DNA from: Deinococcus aquatilis DSM 23025
GTDB taxonomy: Bacteria > Deinococcota > Deinococci > Deinococcales > Deinococcaceae
DNA length: 64,000 bases
NCBI RefSeq assembly: GCF_000378445.1
Contig: NZ_KB899718.1
Location: 4,835-68,834, forward strand
Direction: 5' to 3'
Within the stretch, counting starts at the first letter, position 1. Every line of letters starts with the position of its first letter. Of this stretch, positions 52,750 through 62,083 are shown in pieces. Position numbers and translations under genes: made by a program. Below the pieces are notes generated by a model. It saw only the letters and a program-made list of their open reading frames with translations. It was not told the DNA's origin and did no database searches.

Positions 52750-52845
52750 ATGTCAGCCGCGTGAGTTCGGCCCCGTGATGTCAGACGCTGATCGCTGCCC
52801 GGTCTTGAAGAACGCCCCTCATGCCCGCTGGCTATTGTGGGGGGC

Positions 52846-54288
52846 GTGAGCCTGTTGCCGCCCGATTCCTCGCCCGCTGATCTTCCTGTGCCCGCTCCAA
52901 CTCGCCAGTCGGCCCGCCCGTTGGCCCGCTTGAGGGCGCTTCAGGCCTTCGGGCTGTCGCTGGCGGCTCTGGTGCTGGGCGGCGCGGCGGTGCTGAGTTC
53001 GCCGGGGGCGTCCACTCCGGTCAGTGCGCTGGTCGCGGGCAGTGCGCCGCACTTCACGTTGCTGCTGGCGGGCCGCGACATCGTGTACTGCTATTACCGC
53101 CAGCCCTGCAAAAACCAGGATCAGCGCACTGGCATCATTCAGCCGCCCAACACCGATACCCTGATGCTGGTCAAGGTGGATGCCGGACGGGTCAGCGTGT
53201 TGAATATTCCCCGTGACACCAACGTAGGCGATTACGATTACCGCGCCTCACCCGCCGCCCAGAAGGTCAACAGCCGCTACTGGGCCGAGGGGCCTGAAGG
53301 GCTGACCCGCGCCGTGGAAGAAATCACGGGTGAACGGGTAGACGCCCACGTGATCGTGCGAACCGACTATGTTTCCCGCGTGATAGACGCGCTGGGCGGC
53401 CTGGACGTGACTGTGCCGGAGGGCGGCATCGAGTGGATAGATCAGGCGGCGGGCGTGAACCTGAAGCTGGACGCTGGAAACCACCACCTGGACGGCGAAA
53501 CGGCGGTGCTGTTCCTGCGCGTCCGCAAAGGTTTCGGTGACGATTGGGGCCGCATAGACCATCAGAAGCAGGCGCTGACGCAACTGGCCTCACGCCTGAA
53601 ATCGGCCCGTGGGCTGGCCGCCCTCCCCACGATTGTGGGCGGGATCGGCAACGGCGTAGAGACCAATGCAGACCCCAACCTGCTGCCGACCCTGCTGCCC
53701 TATCTGCCCCGGCTCAAGCTGACCTTTGCCACGCTGCCTACCGATGAGATTCGCGGTTCTTTCAATCTGGCTGTCAACCGTGAGCGTCTGGCGCAGGTGT
53801 GGGGGACCCAGGCTGGCAGCCCGGCAGGTGCAGCAACTCAACGTCAGGTCAGCATCCGAATAGAGGACGCCAGTGGAGCTGCACTCGGCCCCCGCCTGGC
53901 CCGTGCTCTGGCGGCGCTGGGCTACACGAGTGTGACCACCGAAGCCGTGCCAGCCAGCCCCGAGGCCAGTCAGGTCTTTACGGGCAGCGACGTGGGGACG
54001 GCCAGTGAATTGGCCGATACCCTGGGTCTGCCCAGGCTGCAAGGTGAGCGTTTCCCCGTAGAGGCCGGAGAAATAGGTATTCTGCTGGGAACGGACGCCC
54101 GCGAGACTCTCGCGGCACTGCGGGCGTATCCGGATGGCCCCGCCCAGACCGCCCCCGATGGACAGGGCCTTGGTCAGAGCGGCACGGGCCAGACCGGAAC
54201 AGTGCAGCCTAGAGCAAGCCAGACCGGAGCAAATCAGCAAGAAGTCGTGCCCCTCTTGGCGGCACACAGCATTACGGAGAACCCATGA
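52846..54288 (+). CDS. LytR-CpsA-Psr (LCP) family protein
   Basis: 480 residues. A membrane anchor (about 32-55) leads to the LCP domain: DTLMLVKVDAGRVSVLNIPRDT, RTDYVSRVIDALGGLDVTVP and FLRVRKGFGDDWGRIDHQKQAL, holding the conserved Arg and Asp residues that bind polyprenyl phosphate. LCP enzymes attach polymers to the envelope. A LytR-C domain (about 340-415) follows, then a Gln/Thr/Gly tail. The GTG at 52846 is 7 bases after TATTGT (leaderless pattern). Its stop overlaps rsfS (ATGA). Confidence 0.9.
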   Translation: MSLLPPDSSPADLPVPAPTRQSARPLARLRALQAFGLSLAALVLGGAAVLSSPGASTPVSALVAGSAPHFTLLLAGRDIVYCYYRQPCKNQDQRTGIIQPPNTDTLMLVKVDAGRVSVLNIPRDTNVGDYDYRASPAAQKVNSRYWAEGPEGLTRAVEEITGERVDAHVIVRTDYVSRVIDALGGLDVTVPEGGIEWIDQAAGVNLKLDAGNHHLDGETAVLFLRVRKGFGDDWGRIDHQKQALTQLASRLKSARGLAALPTIVGGIGNGVETNADPNLLPTLLPYLPRLKLTFATLPTDEIRGSFNLAVNRERLAQVWGTQAGSPAGAATQRQVSIRIEDASGAALGPRLARALAALGYTSVTTEAVPASPEASQVFTGSDVGTASELADTLGLPRLQGERFPVEAGEIGILLGTDARETLAALRAYPDGPAQTAPDGQGLGQSGTGQTGTVQPRASQTGANQQEVVPLLAAHSITENP

Positions 54289-54719
54289 ATCCAGCATCAC
54301 ACCAACCTGCACAGATGGTCAAAGCCCAACTCCGCGCCATCGTGGACGCCGCCCGCGAACGCCGCGCCGAAGACGTCGTGGTTTTAGACCTGACCGACGT
54401 TTCTTCTACTCTCGAATACTTCATCATCTGCACCGCCACGGCGGGCCTTCAGCTCAACGCCATTCAGGAAAACGTACGGCAGAAGGCGCAGGAAGCTGGC
54501 CTGCCCCGTCCCAGCGTCGAAGGCCCCAGCGAACGCTGGTTGCTGCTGGCCTTTGGCGGCGGCATCGTGGTGCACATCATGACCAAAGATGCCCGCGACT
54601 ATTACGACCTCGAAGGTCTCTGGAGCGATGCCCGCAAGCTGGAATTTCTGGAGACGCCCCGCGATCCAGACGCCAACCAGACCGAAACCACACAGGCCGA
54701 GTCCGCTCAGGCCGAGTAA
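54285..54719 (+). CDS. rsfS: Ribosomal silencing factor RsfS
   Basis: 144 residues. RsfS binds ribosomal protein L14 and blocks subunit joining when nutrients are low. Recognised by DVVVLDLTDVSSTLEYFIIC, RWLLLAFGGGIVVHIMTKDARDYYDLEGLW and the preceding QENVRQKAQEAG. The last 20 residues are Thr/Gln/Glu-rich. The ATG is within the LCP stop, so translation is coupled. Confidence 0.93.
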   Translation: MNPASHQPAQMVKAQLRAIVDAARERRAEDVVVLDLTDVSSTLEYFIICTATAGLQLNAIQENVRQKAQEAGLPRPSVEGPSERWLLLAFGGGIVVHIMTKDARDYYDLEGLWSDARKLEFLETPRDPDANQTETTQAESAQAE

Positions 54720-54758
54720 CCGTTGCTCTGAGCTGAAACAGGTAATTCTGGCCTGTGC

Positions 54759-54802
54759 GCCTGCGTTGCCCAGTTGGGGCGGTGTGGGCGTGCAGGCTTT
54801 TT
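54759..54802 (+). terminator. Possible terminator of the yqeK-lytR-rsfS operon
   Basis: GCCTGC (54759-54764) pairs with GCAGGC (54792-54797) and is followed by TTTTT; the loop is long and may hold extra pairs. Confidence 0.5.
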
Positions 54803-54939
54803 GGGGGCAGGAATGGCCTGTATTGGGGCTGGTCAATGGGGGGTGGGTCAACAACAGACCACCGCCCTCATCTTCTCCTTTACTGCCCCAGATCACTCCA
54901 CCTGACACCCGCCTGACCTGACACGTCAGAATGAGGGGA

Positions 54940-55629
54940 ATGAGCCACGTGGTTGTAATTGAGGATGAGGGTACGGTGCGCGACGTGCTGCGCTTTCATC
55001 TGGAGCGGGCAGGACTGCGCGTCACAGCTTTCGAATCGACACGCGGCACGGAAGAGGCACTCGCGCAGGCCGACGCCCTGGTGCTGGACTGGATGTTGCC
55101 GGGAGAAAGTGGGCTGGGTTTCCTGCGCCGCCTGCGGGGAGACCCGGAACTGCGGCGATTGCCCGTGCTGATGCTGACCGCCCGCGCCGCCGAGGCCGAA
55201 CGCGTGGAAGGGCTGGAATCGGGAGCAGACGATTACCTGACCAAACCCTTCAGCGCCGCAGAACTGGTGGCGCGGGTCCGTGCCCTGCTGCGCCGCACCC
55301 TGCCCGATACGCTGCAGACCCTCACCAACGGCCCCCTCACCGTGGACATCAGCTCCGCCGAAGCCCGCATGAGCGGCAAACGCCTGAACCTGACCCGCCG
55401 CGAGTTTGATCTGCTGGCCTTCCTAACGCAGCACGCGGGCCGGGTCTACTCGCGCACAGAACTGCTGGACCGGGTGTGGGGCGCGGATTTTCTTGGAGGA
55501 GAACGCACGGTGGATCAGCACGTCACGCAGCTTCGGGCACATCTGGGCGATGATCCCACCCGGCCTGACTTTCTGGAAACGGTGCGTGGCAAAGGCTACC
55601 GGATGCGCCCGTGGACAGACGCCGCATGA
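54940..55629 (+). CDS. phoB: PhoB-like response regulator
   Basis: 229 residues. Receiver domain with VVVIEDEG, the phosphoacceptor Asp50 in LVLDWMLPGESG, the switch Thr in LMLTARAAE and Lys in DDYLTKPFSAAEL; then an OmpR/PhoB winged helix (LTRREFDLLAFL, TVDQHVTQLRAHLG, GKGYRM). It is followed directly by a histidine kinase and then phoU, which supports a phosphate-starvation role. CAGAAT is 7 bases before the ATG at 54940, selecting it over the ATG three codons earlier. No pst genes are in the window. Confidence 0.9.
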   Translation: MSHVVVIEDEGTVRDVLRFHLERAGLRVTAFESTRGTEEALAQADALVLDWMLPGESGLGFLRRLRGDPELRRLPVLMLTARAAEAERVEGLESGADDYLTKPFSAAELVARVRALLRRTLPDTLQTLTNGPLTVDISSAEARMSGKRLNLTRREFDLLAFLTQHAGRVYSRTELLDRVWGADFLGGERTVDQHVTQLRAHLGDDPTRPDFLETVRGKGYRMRPWTDAA

Positions 55630-56591
55630 TTCCGCAGGCGGCCACCGAGGGGGCGTCTGCGCAGGGGACCTGGCTGGACGCGCTGCCCCAGGCCGTACTG
55701 CTGATCGAAGCGGGCAGCGTGACCCGCGTGAACGCCGCCGCCGCCCGTCTGTGGGGCGTGCCGCAAGACCGCGCCGCCGGACGTCCGGTGCTGGAGATCG
55801 TGCGTCGGCACACGCTGGAGGCCCTCACAGAGCGCGGCGGCGAGATGGAACTGGAAGTCAGTGGGCGCACGCTACGTTGCACGGCCACCCGCGACGGTAG
55901 CCACAGCGCCCTGATCGTCGAAGACGTGACCGATCACCGCCGCCGTGAAGCCGAACTCCGCGAGGCCACTGCGGTGCTGTCGCATGAGTTCCGTACCCCC
56001 GTCGCTGCCCTGCGGGGGGTGCTGGAGGCGCTGGAATACGACATGCCCACCGACCTCGCTCAGAATTTTGTGCGGCAGGGGTTGCAGGAAACCGAACGGC
56101 TGGCAAGGCTGGTCGAGGACCTCGCCGTGGGTTTCCGGCCCACCCGCGCCCGCACCCTGCCGCTGGCCGAAGCCTTTGCCCGCGCCGAGCGCCTGCTGGG
56201 AACCGATCTGCTGGCGCGGCAGGCCACGCTGAGTTTTGGGCAGGACCATCTGGTGCGGGCCGACCCCGACAAGTTGCTGCAAGTTCTCCTGAACCTGATC
56301 GAGAATGCCCTGAAATACGGCCCCAATGGGCAACCGATTCATGTGCGTACCGCCGAGCGCGGCACCTGGATCGAGGTGGCGGTGCTGGATCACGGTCCCG
56401 CCATTTCAGATTCCGAGAATCTGTTTCGCGCCCACACACGCGGGCAGGGGGCCACCGGGCAGGGCAGCGGCATGGGCCTGTATATCGTGCGTTCCATCGT
56501 GCATGGCTGGGGCGGTCAGGCGTGGGCCGAGCGCGAAGGCCAGCAGAATGCGTTCTGCTTTACGCTGCCGGGGGTGGCGGGGATCGGATAG
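55626..56591 (+). CDS. phoR: PhoR-like sensor histidine kinase without membrane helices
   Basis: 321 residues. A PAS-like domain (about 15-105) leads to the H box TAVLSHEFRTPVAALRG (His120), the N box LNLIENALKYGPNGQ and G boxes GQGSGMGLYIVRSIVHG. Unlike E. coli PhoR there is no membrane segment, so sensing is cytoplasmic. The ATG lies within the phoB stop (ATGA). Identity as PhoR rests on the neighbouring phoU. Confidence 0.87.
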   Translation: MIPQAATEGASAQGTWLDALPQAVLLIEAGSVTRVNAAAARLWGVPQDRAAGRPVLEIVRRHTLEALTERGGEMELEVSGRTLRCTATRDGSHSALIVEDVTDHRRREAELREATAVLSHEFRTPVAALRGVLEALEYDMPTDLAQNFVRQGLQETERLARLVEDLAVGFRPTRARTLPLAEAFARAERLLGTDLLARQATLSFGQDHLVRADPDKLLQVLLNLIENALKYGPNGQPIHVRTAERGTWIEVAVLDHGPAISDSENLFRAHTRGQGATGQGSGMGLYIVRSIVHGWGGQAWAEREGQQNAFCFTLPGVAGIG

Positions 56592-56742
56592 CGCTGCTGC
56601 GGCTGACGCTGCCCTGACCCTTCCGACTCCCGTCAAATGGTAAGTTTCTCTCATCCGGCGGGTGTCGCTGCCGACCCTGCCCACTGCGGCCATTTTCCCC
56701 ATTCTTCCGGCTGTCCCCGGACTGCTGCTCAGGAGTACCCCT

Positions 56743-57387
56743 ATGCGTGAAGCCCTCGAATCTGACCTCCGTGCCGTGCTGAACGGTGCACTGAATATGC
56801 TGGGCACGGTAGAACGCATGTTGCCCGTGGCCGCCGACATCCTGCTGCACGAACGCACCGAGCGCCTCGAAGAAATCCGTGCCCTTGACCGCGAGGTGGA
56901 TGCCCAGGAAGCCCAGATCGAGGCCGAATGCCTGCGGATCATCGCCCTGCATCAGCCCGTGGCCCGCGACCTGCGGATGGTGGCCCTGATCCTCAAGAGC
57001 CTCAGCGACATCGAGCGCATGGGCGATTACACCGTCCACGTTGCCAAAGACGGCGCGGAACTGGCGCAGGCTCCGGCGCTCAAGCGCTACGTGAATCTGG
57101 CCCGGATGCTGGAACGACTGGGCGAGATGAGCCAGAATCTCCGCACCGCCCTCGCAGACCGCGACGTGACCCGCGCCGAGGCGACCATCGGCATGGACGA
57201 CGAGGTAGACGACCTGTACGAGCAGATTCAGCGCGAACTGGTGACCTACATGCTCGAAGACCCGCGCAATATCTCCAAGGCCCTGATGCTGATGCGGGTG
57301 GGCCGCAGCCTGGAACGCGTGGGCGACCATATGGAAAACATCGCTGAGCGTGTGCGCTACTGGGTCACGGGGCAGCGGGAAGCGTAA
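56743..57387 (+). CDS. phoU: Phosphate signalling regulator PhoU
   Basis: 214 residues, two three-helix bundles. The repeated E/D-x-x-x-D metal motifs are visible in LDREVDAQEAQIEAE and MDDEVDDLYEQIQRE, with VARDLRMVALILKSLSDIERMGDY and ISKALMLMRVGRSLERVGDH. PhoU damps the Pho system and phosphate uptake. The ATG is preceded by AGGAG. It lies 151 bases after phoR. Confidence 0.93.
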   Translation: MREALESDLRAVLNGALNMLGTVERMLPVAADILLHERTERLEEIRALDREVDAQEAQIEAECLRIIALHQPVARDLRMVALILKSLSDIERMGDYTVHVAKDGAELAQAPALKRYVNLARMLERLGEMSQNLRTALADRDVTRAEATIGMDDEVDDLYEQIQRELVTYMLEDPRNISKALMLMRVGRSLERVGDHMENIAERVRYWVTGQREA

Positions 57388-57421
57388 AACAGCTCTGGGC
57401 TTGAGGCTCTGAGCACCTATG

Positions 57422-57453
57422 AGGGGCGTGGATCATGACTGGTCTGCGCCCCT
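57422..57453 (+). terminator. Hairpin after phoU
   Basis: AGGGGCG (57422-57428) and CGCCCCT (57447-57453) can pair; there is no T run, so termination is uncertain. Confidence 0.35.
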
Positions 57454-57552
57454 GCGCTGCTCATGGTCCCGGATAAGGCCCCGGAACTGATGACTCAGGG
57501 CTGATGACTCACGGTTTATGGCTCATGGCGCGTGCCCTGCTACCCTGGCTCC

Positions 57553-58887
57553 ATGAGCGACTTTCCGGCGGGGTTTGTGTGGGGAGCGGCGACGGCGGCC
57601 TATCAGATCGAGGGCGGCGTGCAGGAAGGCGGACGCGGGGCCAGCGTCTGGGATACCTTTTCTCATACGGCGGGCCGCATCCGTAACGGCGATATGGGCG
57701 ACGTGGCCTGCGACCATTACCACCGCTACAAGGAAGACGTGGCACTGATGAGGGAACTGGGCCTCAGCGCCTACCGCTTCAGCGTGGCGTGGCCCAGAGT
57801 GCAGCCCGAAGGCCGGGGGCGCACCAACGCGGCGGGGCTGGCCTTCTACGACGCCCTGACCGATGAACTGCTGGAGGCAGGCATTCAGCCGTGGCCCACG
57901 CTGTTTCACTGGGATCTGCCGCAGGCCCTCGAAGACGACGGCGGCTGGCTGAACCGCGACACCGCCCACCGATTTGAAGACTATGCCTTTGCCGTGGGGG
58001 AGAGGCTGGCTGACCGCGCCGCCGGATTCATGACCCTGAATGAACCCTTCGTGGTGATGGCCCTGGGTTACATGCTGGGTATCCATGCGCCGGGGCGTCG
58101 GCTGGGGCTGGCGGGCGGCTTTGCCTCGGCACACCATCAGCTGTTGGCGCACGGCATGGCGGTGCGTGCCCTGCGGGAAGCCGGGGCGCGGCAGGTGGGG
58201 ATTGCCAACAACTACGCCCCCGCGTGGCCCGCCACCGACCGCGACGCCGATCATCAGGCGGCAGGCCAACTGGACGCGCTGCACAACCACCTCTTTACCG
58301 ATCCCATCCTGCGCGGCGAATACCCGTCGGCGGTGCTGGATCTGGTCAGCGCCCACGCGCCGCAGGCCCTCGATCTGGTGTTGTCCGGCGACCTCGCCAC
58401 CATTGCCGCGCCGCTGGACTTTCTGGGCGTCAATTACTATCAGCCCGACCACGTGACCGCCGACCCGCAGTCGCCTTTCGGGGCCAAAGTGGAGGGCGTG
58501 CCGGGCCGCGAGCGTACCAATTTCGGCTGGTCGGTGGTGCCCGAAGCCCTCACGCAGACACTGACCAACCTGAAGGCCCGCTACGGCGACCTCTGCCCGC
58601 CCATCTACGTCACCGAAAGCGGCTGCTCTCAGGCTGATGTGGTTCAGGATGGCCGGGTGCGCGACGAGGCCCGCATTCGCTACCACGAGGCGCACCTGGA
58701 AGCCGTGGCGACCGCTATAGAGCAGGGAACCGACGTGCGCGGCTACTTCGCGTGGAGCCTGATGGACAACTTCGAGTGGGCCGAGGGGTACTCGCAGCGG
58801 TTCGGGCTGGTGTACGTGGATTTTGAAACGCAGGAGCGCACGCCCAAAGACAGCTATCACTGGCTAAAACGGCGGATAGGGGGCTAG
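57553..58887 (+). CDS. GH1 family beta-glucosidase
   Basis: 444 residues. N-terminal signature FVWGAATAAYQIEGGVQEGG, acid/base Glu164 in TLNEPFV, nucleophile in YVTESGCSQ (TENG variant), and late YFAWSLMDNFEWAEGYSQRFG. No signal peptide, so it acts on imported beta-glucosides or similar disaccharides in the cytoplasm. The ATG at 57553 is 6 bases after TACCCT (leaderless pattern), selecting it over the ORF start seven codons upstream. Confidence 0.93.
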   Translation: MSDFPAGFVWGAATAAYQIEGGVQEGGRGASVWDTFSHTAGRIRNGDMGDVACDHYHRYKEDVALMRELGLSAYRFSVAWPRVQPEGRGRTNAAGLAFYDALTDELLEAGIQPWPTLFHWDLPQALEDDGGWLNRDTAHRFEDYAFAVGERLADRAAGFMTLNEPFVVMALGYMLGIHAPGRRLGLAGGFASAHHQLLAHGMAVRALREAGARQVGIANNYAPAWPATDRDADHQAAGQLDALHNHLFTDPILRGEYPSAVLDLVSAHAPQALDLVLSGDLATIAAPLDFLGVNYYQPDHVTADPQSPFGAKVEGVPGRERTNFGWSVVPEALTQTLTNLKARYGDLCPPIYVTESGCSQADVVQDGRVRDEARIRYHEAHLEAVATAIEQGTDVRGYFAWSLMDNFEWAEGYSQRFGLVYVDFETQERTPKDSYHWLKRRIGG

Positions 58888-58918
58888 ATTCCAGCCTTTC
58901 CCACGTTACGATCTACGC

Positions 58919-59401
58919 TCAGCGAACCTTGATCACCTTCACGTCCAGCATGGCCCGCGCCGCTGTGGGCAACTCGGTTCGGGTATCGGTCACGTACAGC
59001 AGCCTGCCGCTTTTGTCGGTCACGGTGGCCCGCACCGCGTAGCTGCGGCCTGCGGCAAAGCGCACCGGGTTGTAGACGATCTGATAGGAGGCGGGCAGGC
59101 GCGGCGTGGAGAACTGGATCTGAACGATCTGGCGTGAAGCCACGTCCTGAAGCGACACGTCCTCGATGACCACCGTGACCACGCTGCCTGCGGGCAGGGC
59201 TGTCCGGCTGGGGGTCAGCACCTGTCCGCGCAGTTCGCGCCAGCCTGCCGGAATGCTGGAACTGGCGCTGGCCGGAGCAGCGGCGGGGCGGCTGACCGGG
59301 GCTGGGCGGGTAATGGTCATGCCGCCGATGGTGGTCTGGGCCGAGGCTCCGGCCAAGAGCAGGGCGGCGAGGGCAGGCAGCAGGAAGCGTGCATTCTTCA
59401 T
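58919..59401 (-). CDS. Exported YbaY-like protein
   Basis: 160 residues. A signal peptide (ARFLLPALAALLLAGASAQ) and Ala/Pro linker precede a beta-sandwich domain: LRGQVLTPSRTALPAGSVVTV, EDVSLQDVASRQIVQ and SYAVRATVTDKSGRLLYVTDT, the pattern of the YbaY/pilotin-like family. It is likely periplasmic; no lipobox is seen. TATGGA lies 7 bases before the ATG at 59401. The longer open frame to 59578 would overlap the divergent alkA start. Confidence 0.8.
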   Translation of the reverse strand: MKNARFLLPALAALLLAGASAQTTIGGMTITRPAPVSRPAAAPASASSSIPAGWRELRGQVLTPSRTALPAGSVVTVVIEDVSLQDVASRQIVQIQFSTPRLPASYQIVYNPVRFAAGRSYAVRATVTDKSGRLLYVTDTRTELPTAARAMLDVKVIKVR

Positions 59402-59483
59402 GCCTCTATCCATACCCGATGAACGTGATGAGAAGATGACCGAGAGTTCAGCCCTGCTCCGTTTTGCCCGGCACAATACAGCC

Positions 59484-60191
59484 ATGTCTGCCCCCGCATC
59501 GTCGCCCGACCTGCCCCTCACCGACCACGCAGCGGCTGTGCTGCACCTTTCCCGCGATCCGTTGTTGGCCCAGATCATCGCTCAGGTGGGCAGCCTGCCG
59601 GTGCTGACGCCCACCTCTGATCCGTTCGGCACCCTCGTTCGCAGCGTAAACGGGCAACAATTGAGCGTGAAAGCGGCGGCCAGCATTCATGGGCGTTTGG
59701 TGGCGGCTCTGGGTCAGTCTGTACTGGGTCAGCCTGCACTGGGTCAACCTGTATCGGGTTCGGAGGCCGGACCGCCGACCACCGTCACCGCAGAAGCCCT
59801 GTTGTCCGTAGACGGCGAAACCTTGCGTTCCTTCGGGTTGTCCTGGGCCAAGGTTCGCACTGTTCAGGCGCTGGCCGCCGCTGCGCTGGATGGCCGGGTG
59901 GATTTTGCCCACCTGTCCACCCTGCCTGACGAAGCCGTGATCGCCGCTCTGATTCCGCTGCCCGGCATAGGCCGCTGGACCGTGGAAATGTTCCTGATGT
60001 TCGCGCTGGCCCGCCCCGACGTGTTCAGCATGGGGGACCTCGCGCTCAGGCAGGGACTGACGCGTCTGCATCCGCACACGCCGCCCGCCGAGGTGCTGGA
60101 AGGTTGGGCACCTTACCGCACGCTGGCTGCCCGCTACGTCTGGGCCGAGAATCACCGGGTCAAAGGGGGCGGAGAGCCGGTGGTGGGGTAG
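59484..60191 (+). CDS. alkA: AlkA-type DNA-3-methyladenine glycosylase
   Basis: 235 residues. The helix-hairpin-helix LIPLPGIGRWTVEMFLMF and the catalytic aspartate in DVFSMGDLALRQGLTRL mark the AlkA/HhH-GPD family, which removes alkylated bases. LVRSVNGQQLSVKAAASI is the conserved start of the core. Residues about 76-95 come from a 15-base tandem repeat (59708-59760), giving LGQP-type repeats inside the fold. CACAAT is 6 bases before the ATG at 59484, selecting this start. Confidence 0.9.
   Translation: MSAPASSPDLPLTDHAAAVLHLSRDPLLAQIIAQVGSLPVLTPTSDPFGTLVRSVNGQQLSVKAAASIHGRLVAALGQSVLGQPALGQPVSGSEAGPPTTVTAEALLSVDGETLRSFGLSWAKVRTVQALAAAALDGRVDFAHLSTLPDEAVIAALIPLPGIGRWTVEMFLMFALARPDVFSMGDLALRQGLTRLHPHTPPAEVLEGWAPYRTLAARYVWAENHRVKGGGEPVVG
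59708..59760 (+). repeat. 15-base tandem repeat inside alkA
   Basis: Three to four copies of a unit like CTGGGTCAGCCTGTA encode a repeated five-residue LGQPx block. The repeat keeps the reading frame. Confidence 0.8.
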
Positions 60192-60213
60192 GAGGTCGCG
60201 TCAGCCTGTAGTC

Positions 60214-60252
60214 CGTGGAGAGGTGACAGGAATCTTCAGAGTTCTCTCCACG
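60214..60252. terminator. Hairpin between convergent alkA and pfkB-type genes
   Basis: CGTGGAGAG (60214-60222) and CTCTCCACG (60244-60252) are perfect arms around a 21-base loop; no strong T run follows. Confidence 0.4.
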
Positions 60253-60284
60253 CCTCACGCCCGACACTCCACAGCTCTTGCTGT

Positions 60285-61274
60285 CTACTGCTCTTTGAGC
60301 CTTTCCAGGAGCGCTTCCCGCGTCAGCGTCGGTGCAACCGTATGGGTGCTTTCTACGGTCAGGGCGGCGGCGGCGTGACCCTGACGGGCCGCCTCAGCGG
60401 GGGTCAGACCTGCCAGCAACGCGGCGAGGTAGGCGGCCAGCATCGCGTCTCCGGCTCCGGTCACGTCGGCAACTTTGGCAGAAACGGTGGGCAGCTCGGT
60501 AAAAGTATCTGGCATAGAAAGCAGGCTGCCCAATTGCCCACGCCTCACCCACACGGTATGGATGCCCTGCGCGTGCAATTCCTGTGTGGCGGCCCGGATC
60601 TCGGCTGACACGTCCGGCACCTCGCGGCCCACCAGTGCGCCCAGTTCCAGCAGATTGGGCGTCATGGTATGCGGCGGGAATCCAGCCTCGATGGAGGACC
60701 GGATTTGCAGGGCCTTGGGCACACTGACTGGCTCAAAGGCAACAGGCACGCCCGCTTCGGCGGCCAGTTTCATCAGGTGATTGAGGGTGGGTTCGCTGAG
60801 GTTGCCGTCGGCCACCACCCAGGTCGCGCCGCGCAGCACGGCCCGGCGGTCATGCAGGGTGGTGGGCGTCAGGACTGTCAGCACTGTCATGTCAGAAACC
60901 GCCACCAACAGCTCGCCCTCATGGTTCATCATGGCGGTGTACGTGCCGGTCAGATGTTCGTTGACCCGCAACACGAAGCGCACGTCCACGCCTGCTGCCT
61001 TGGAGTCGTCCAGCAGGGCGTCACCCAGGTTGTCGCGGCCCACCGCACTGACCAGTGAAACTGCCACACCCAACCGTGCCAGATTTTCGGCGATATTGCG
61101 GGCCACGCCGCCTGCGGTCTGGGTGGTCAGGCCCGGATTGCTGGTGCCCAGAATCACTGGGGCCAGCGTGTGGGCCTTGAGATCCACATTGGACCCGCCC
61201 ACCACCACCACGCGGGCCGGAGCCGCAGAGGAAGCGGTCAAGAGGTTGGTTCCGGTTGTCTCTGCTGTGCCCAC
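60285..61274 (-). CDS. PfkB family carbohydrate/nucleoside kinase (pseudouridine-kinase-like)
   Basis: 329 residues. N-terminal VVVVGGSNVDLKAHTL and TQTAGGVARNIAENLARLG, then the C-terminal DVTGAGDAMLAAYLAALLAG with the catalytic Asp. The N-terminal sequence is close to pseudouridine kinase (PsuK), but the pseudouridine glycosidase PsuG is not next to it, so the substrate is open. The GTG start lies inside the end of the CitE-like gene (37-base overlap), so the two are co-translated or share an mRNA. Confidence 0.85.
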   Translation of the reverse strand: MGTAETTGTNLLTASSAAPARVVVVGGSNVDLKAHTLAPVILGTSNPGLTTQTAGGVARNIAENLARLGVAVSLVSAVGRDNLGDALLDDSKAAGVDVRFVLRVNEHLTGTYTAMMNHEGELLVAVSDMTVLTVLTPTTLHDRRAVLRGATWVVADGNLSEPTLNHLMKLAAEAGVPVAFEPVSVPKALQIRSSIEAGFPPHTMTPNLLELGALVGREVPDVSAEIRAATQELHAQGIHTVWVRRGQLGSLLSMPDTFTELPTVSAKVADVTGAGDAMLAAYLAALLAGLTPAEAARQGHAAAALTVESTHTVAPTLTREALLERLKEQ

Positions 61275-62083
61275 AAGGTCAGGTTATCCCGTGCCTCGTC
61301 TGCGTGCATCTGCTCGATCAGCGCTCCCCGGTGGGTGGCTACACTTTTCCCCTCTGCGCGGGCGGTTTCCCATGACTCCAGCAGGGCACGTGCTTCGGCG
61401 GCCTGCGCCTCCGTGACGCCGTAAGCGGCATTGGCAGCGGCAATCTGGCCCGGATGAATCACCGTTTTGCCCGCAAAGCCCAACATCCGGCCCTGAGCGC
61501 ACTCGCGGGCAAAACCGTCTGCATCGGTGACATCGTTGAATACGGCGTCCAGCGGCACTTTTCCGGCAGCGCGGGCAGCCAGGACCACCGCAGACAGGGC
61601 GTAGAGCAGCGGCCACCGTTCGGGGTGCGGCTGAGTTCGCAGGGCACGGGCCAGATCGTTCGCGCCCACCAGCAGGCCCGCCACGCCCGGTACAGCGGCG
61701 ATGGCAGCGGCATTCTGCACCCCGGCAGGTGTTTCGATCATGGCCCACAGCGGCAGACCCAGACTGAGTGACGCCGCAGCGCGGGCATCCTCGGTCTTGG
61801 GTAGTACCAGCCCCGCCGCACCCGACAGCAACGCCATTTCCCGGTCTGCGTGTTCGTGTTCAGTGCCCAGACCATTCACGCGCACCAGCACAGGCACGCG
61901 CCAGCCGCCCGCCCGCAGTGCCAGCCGCACCTGCTCCCGTGCCTGCACCTTGGCTTCGGGGGCCACCGCGTCCTCCAGGTCCAAAATAATGGCGTCGGTC
62001 CGCAGTCCCCGCGCCTTTTCTATGGCCCTCGGCTTGTCGCCGGGAACATACAACACCGAGCGCCACGCGGCAGGAGCGGTCAT
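61238..62083 (-). CDS. CitE-like HpcH/HpaI family lyase
   Basis: 281 residues. WRSVLYVPGDKPRAIEKARG, DAIILDLEDAVAPEAK (metal-binding Glu/Asp), VRVNGLGTEHEHADREM, VLPKTEDARA and VGANDLARAL match the citrate lyase beta / malyl-CoA lyase group. Without citrate lyase alpha and gamma genes nearby, it more likely acts on another CoA thioester. Its ATG overlaps the stop of a 35-codon leaderless ORF (ATGA). Confidence 0.87.
   Translation of the reverse strand: MTAPAAWRSVLYVPGDKPRAIEKARGLRTDAIILDLEDAVAPEAKVQAREQVRLALRAGGWRVPVLVRVNGLGTEHEHADREMALLSGAAGLVLPKTEDARAAASLSLGLPLWAMIETPAGVQNAAAIAAVPGVAGLLVGANDLARALRTQPHPERWPLLYALSAVVLAARAAGKVPLDAVFNDVTDADGFARECAQGRMLGFAGKTVIHPGQIAAANAAYGVTEAQAAEARALLESWETARAEGKSVATHRGALIEQMHADEARDNLTLWAQQRQPEPTS

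Noticed and set aside
59402..59578. N-terminal extension of the YbaY-like protein
   Set aside because: It would run across the alkA start and place 59 unrelated residues before a clear signal peptide.
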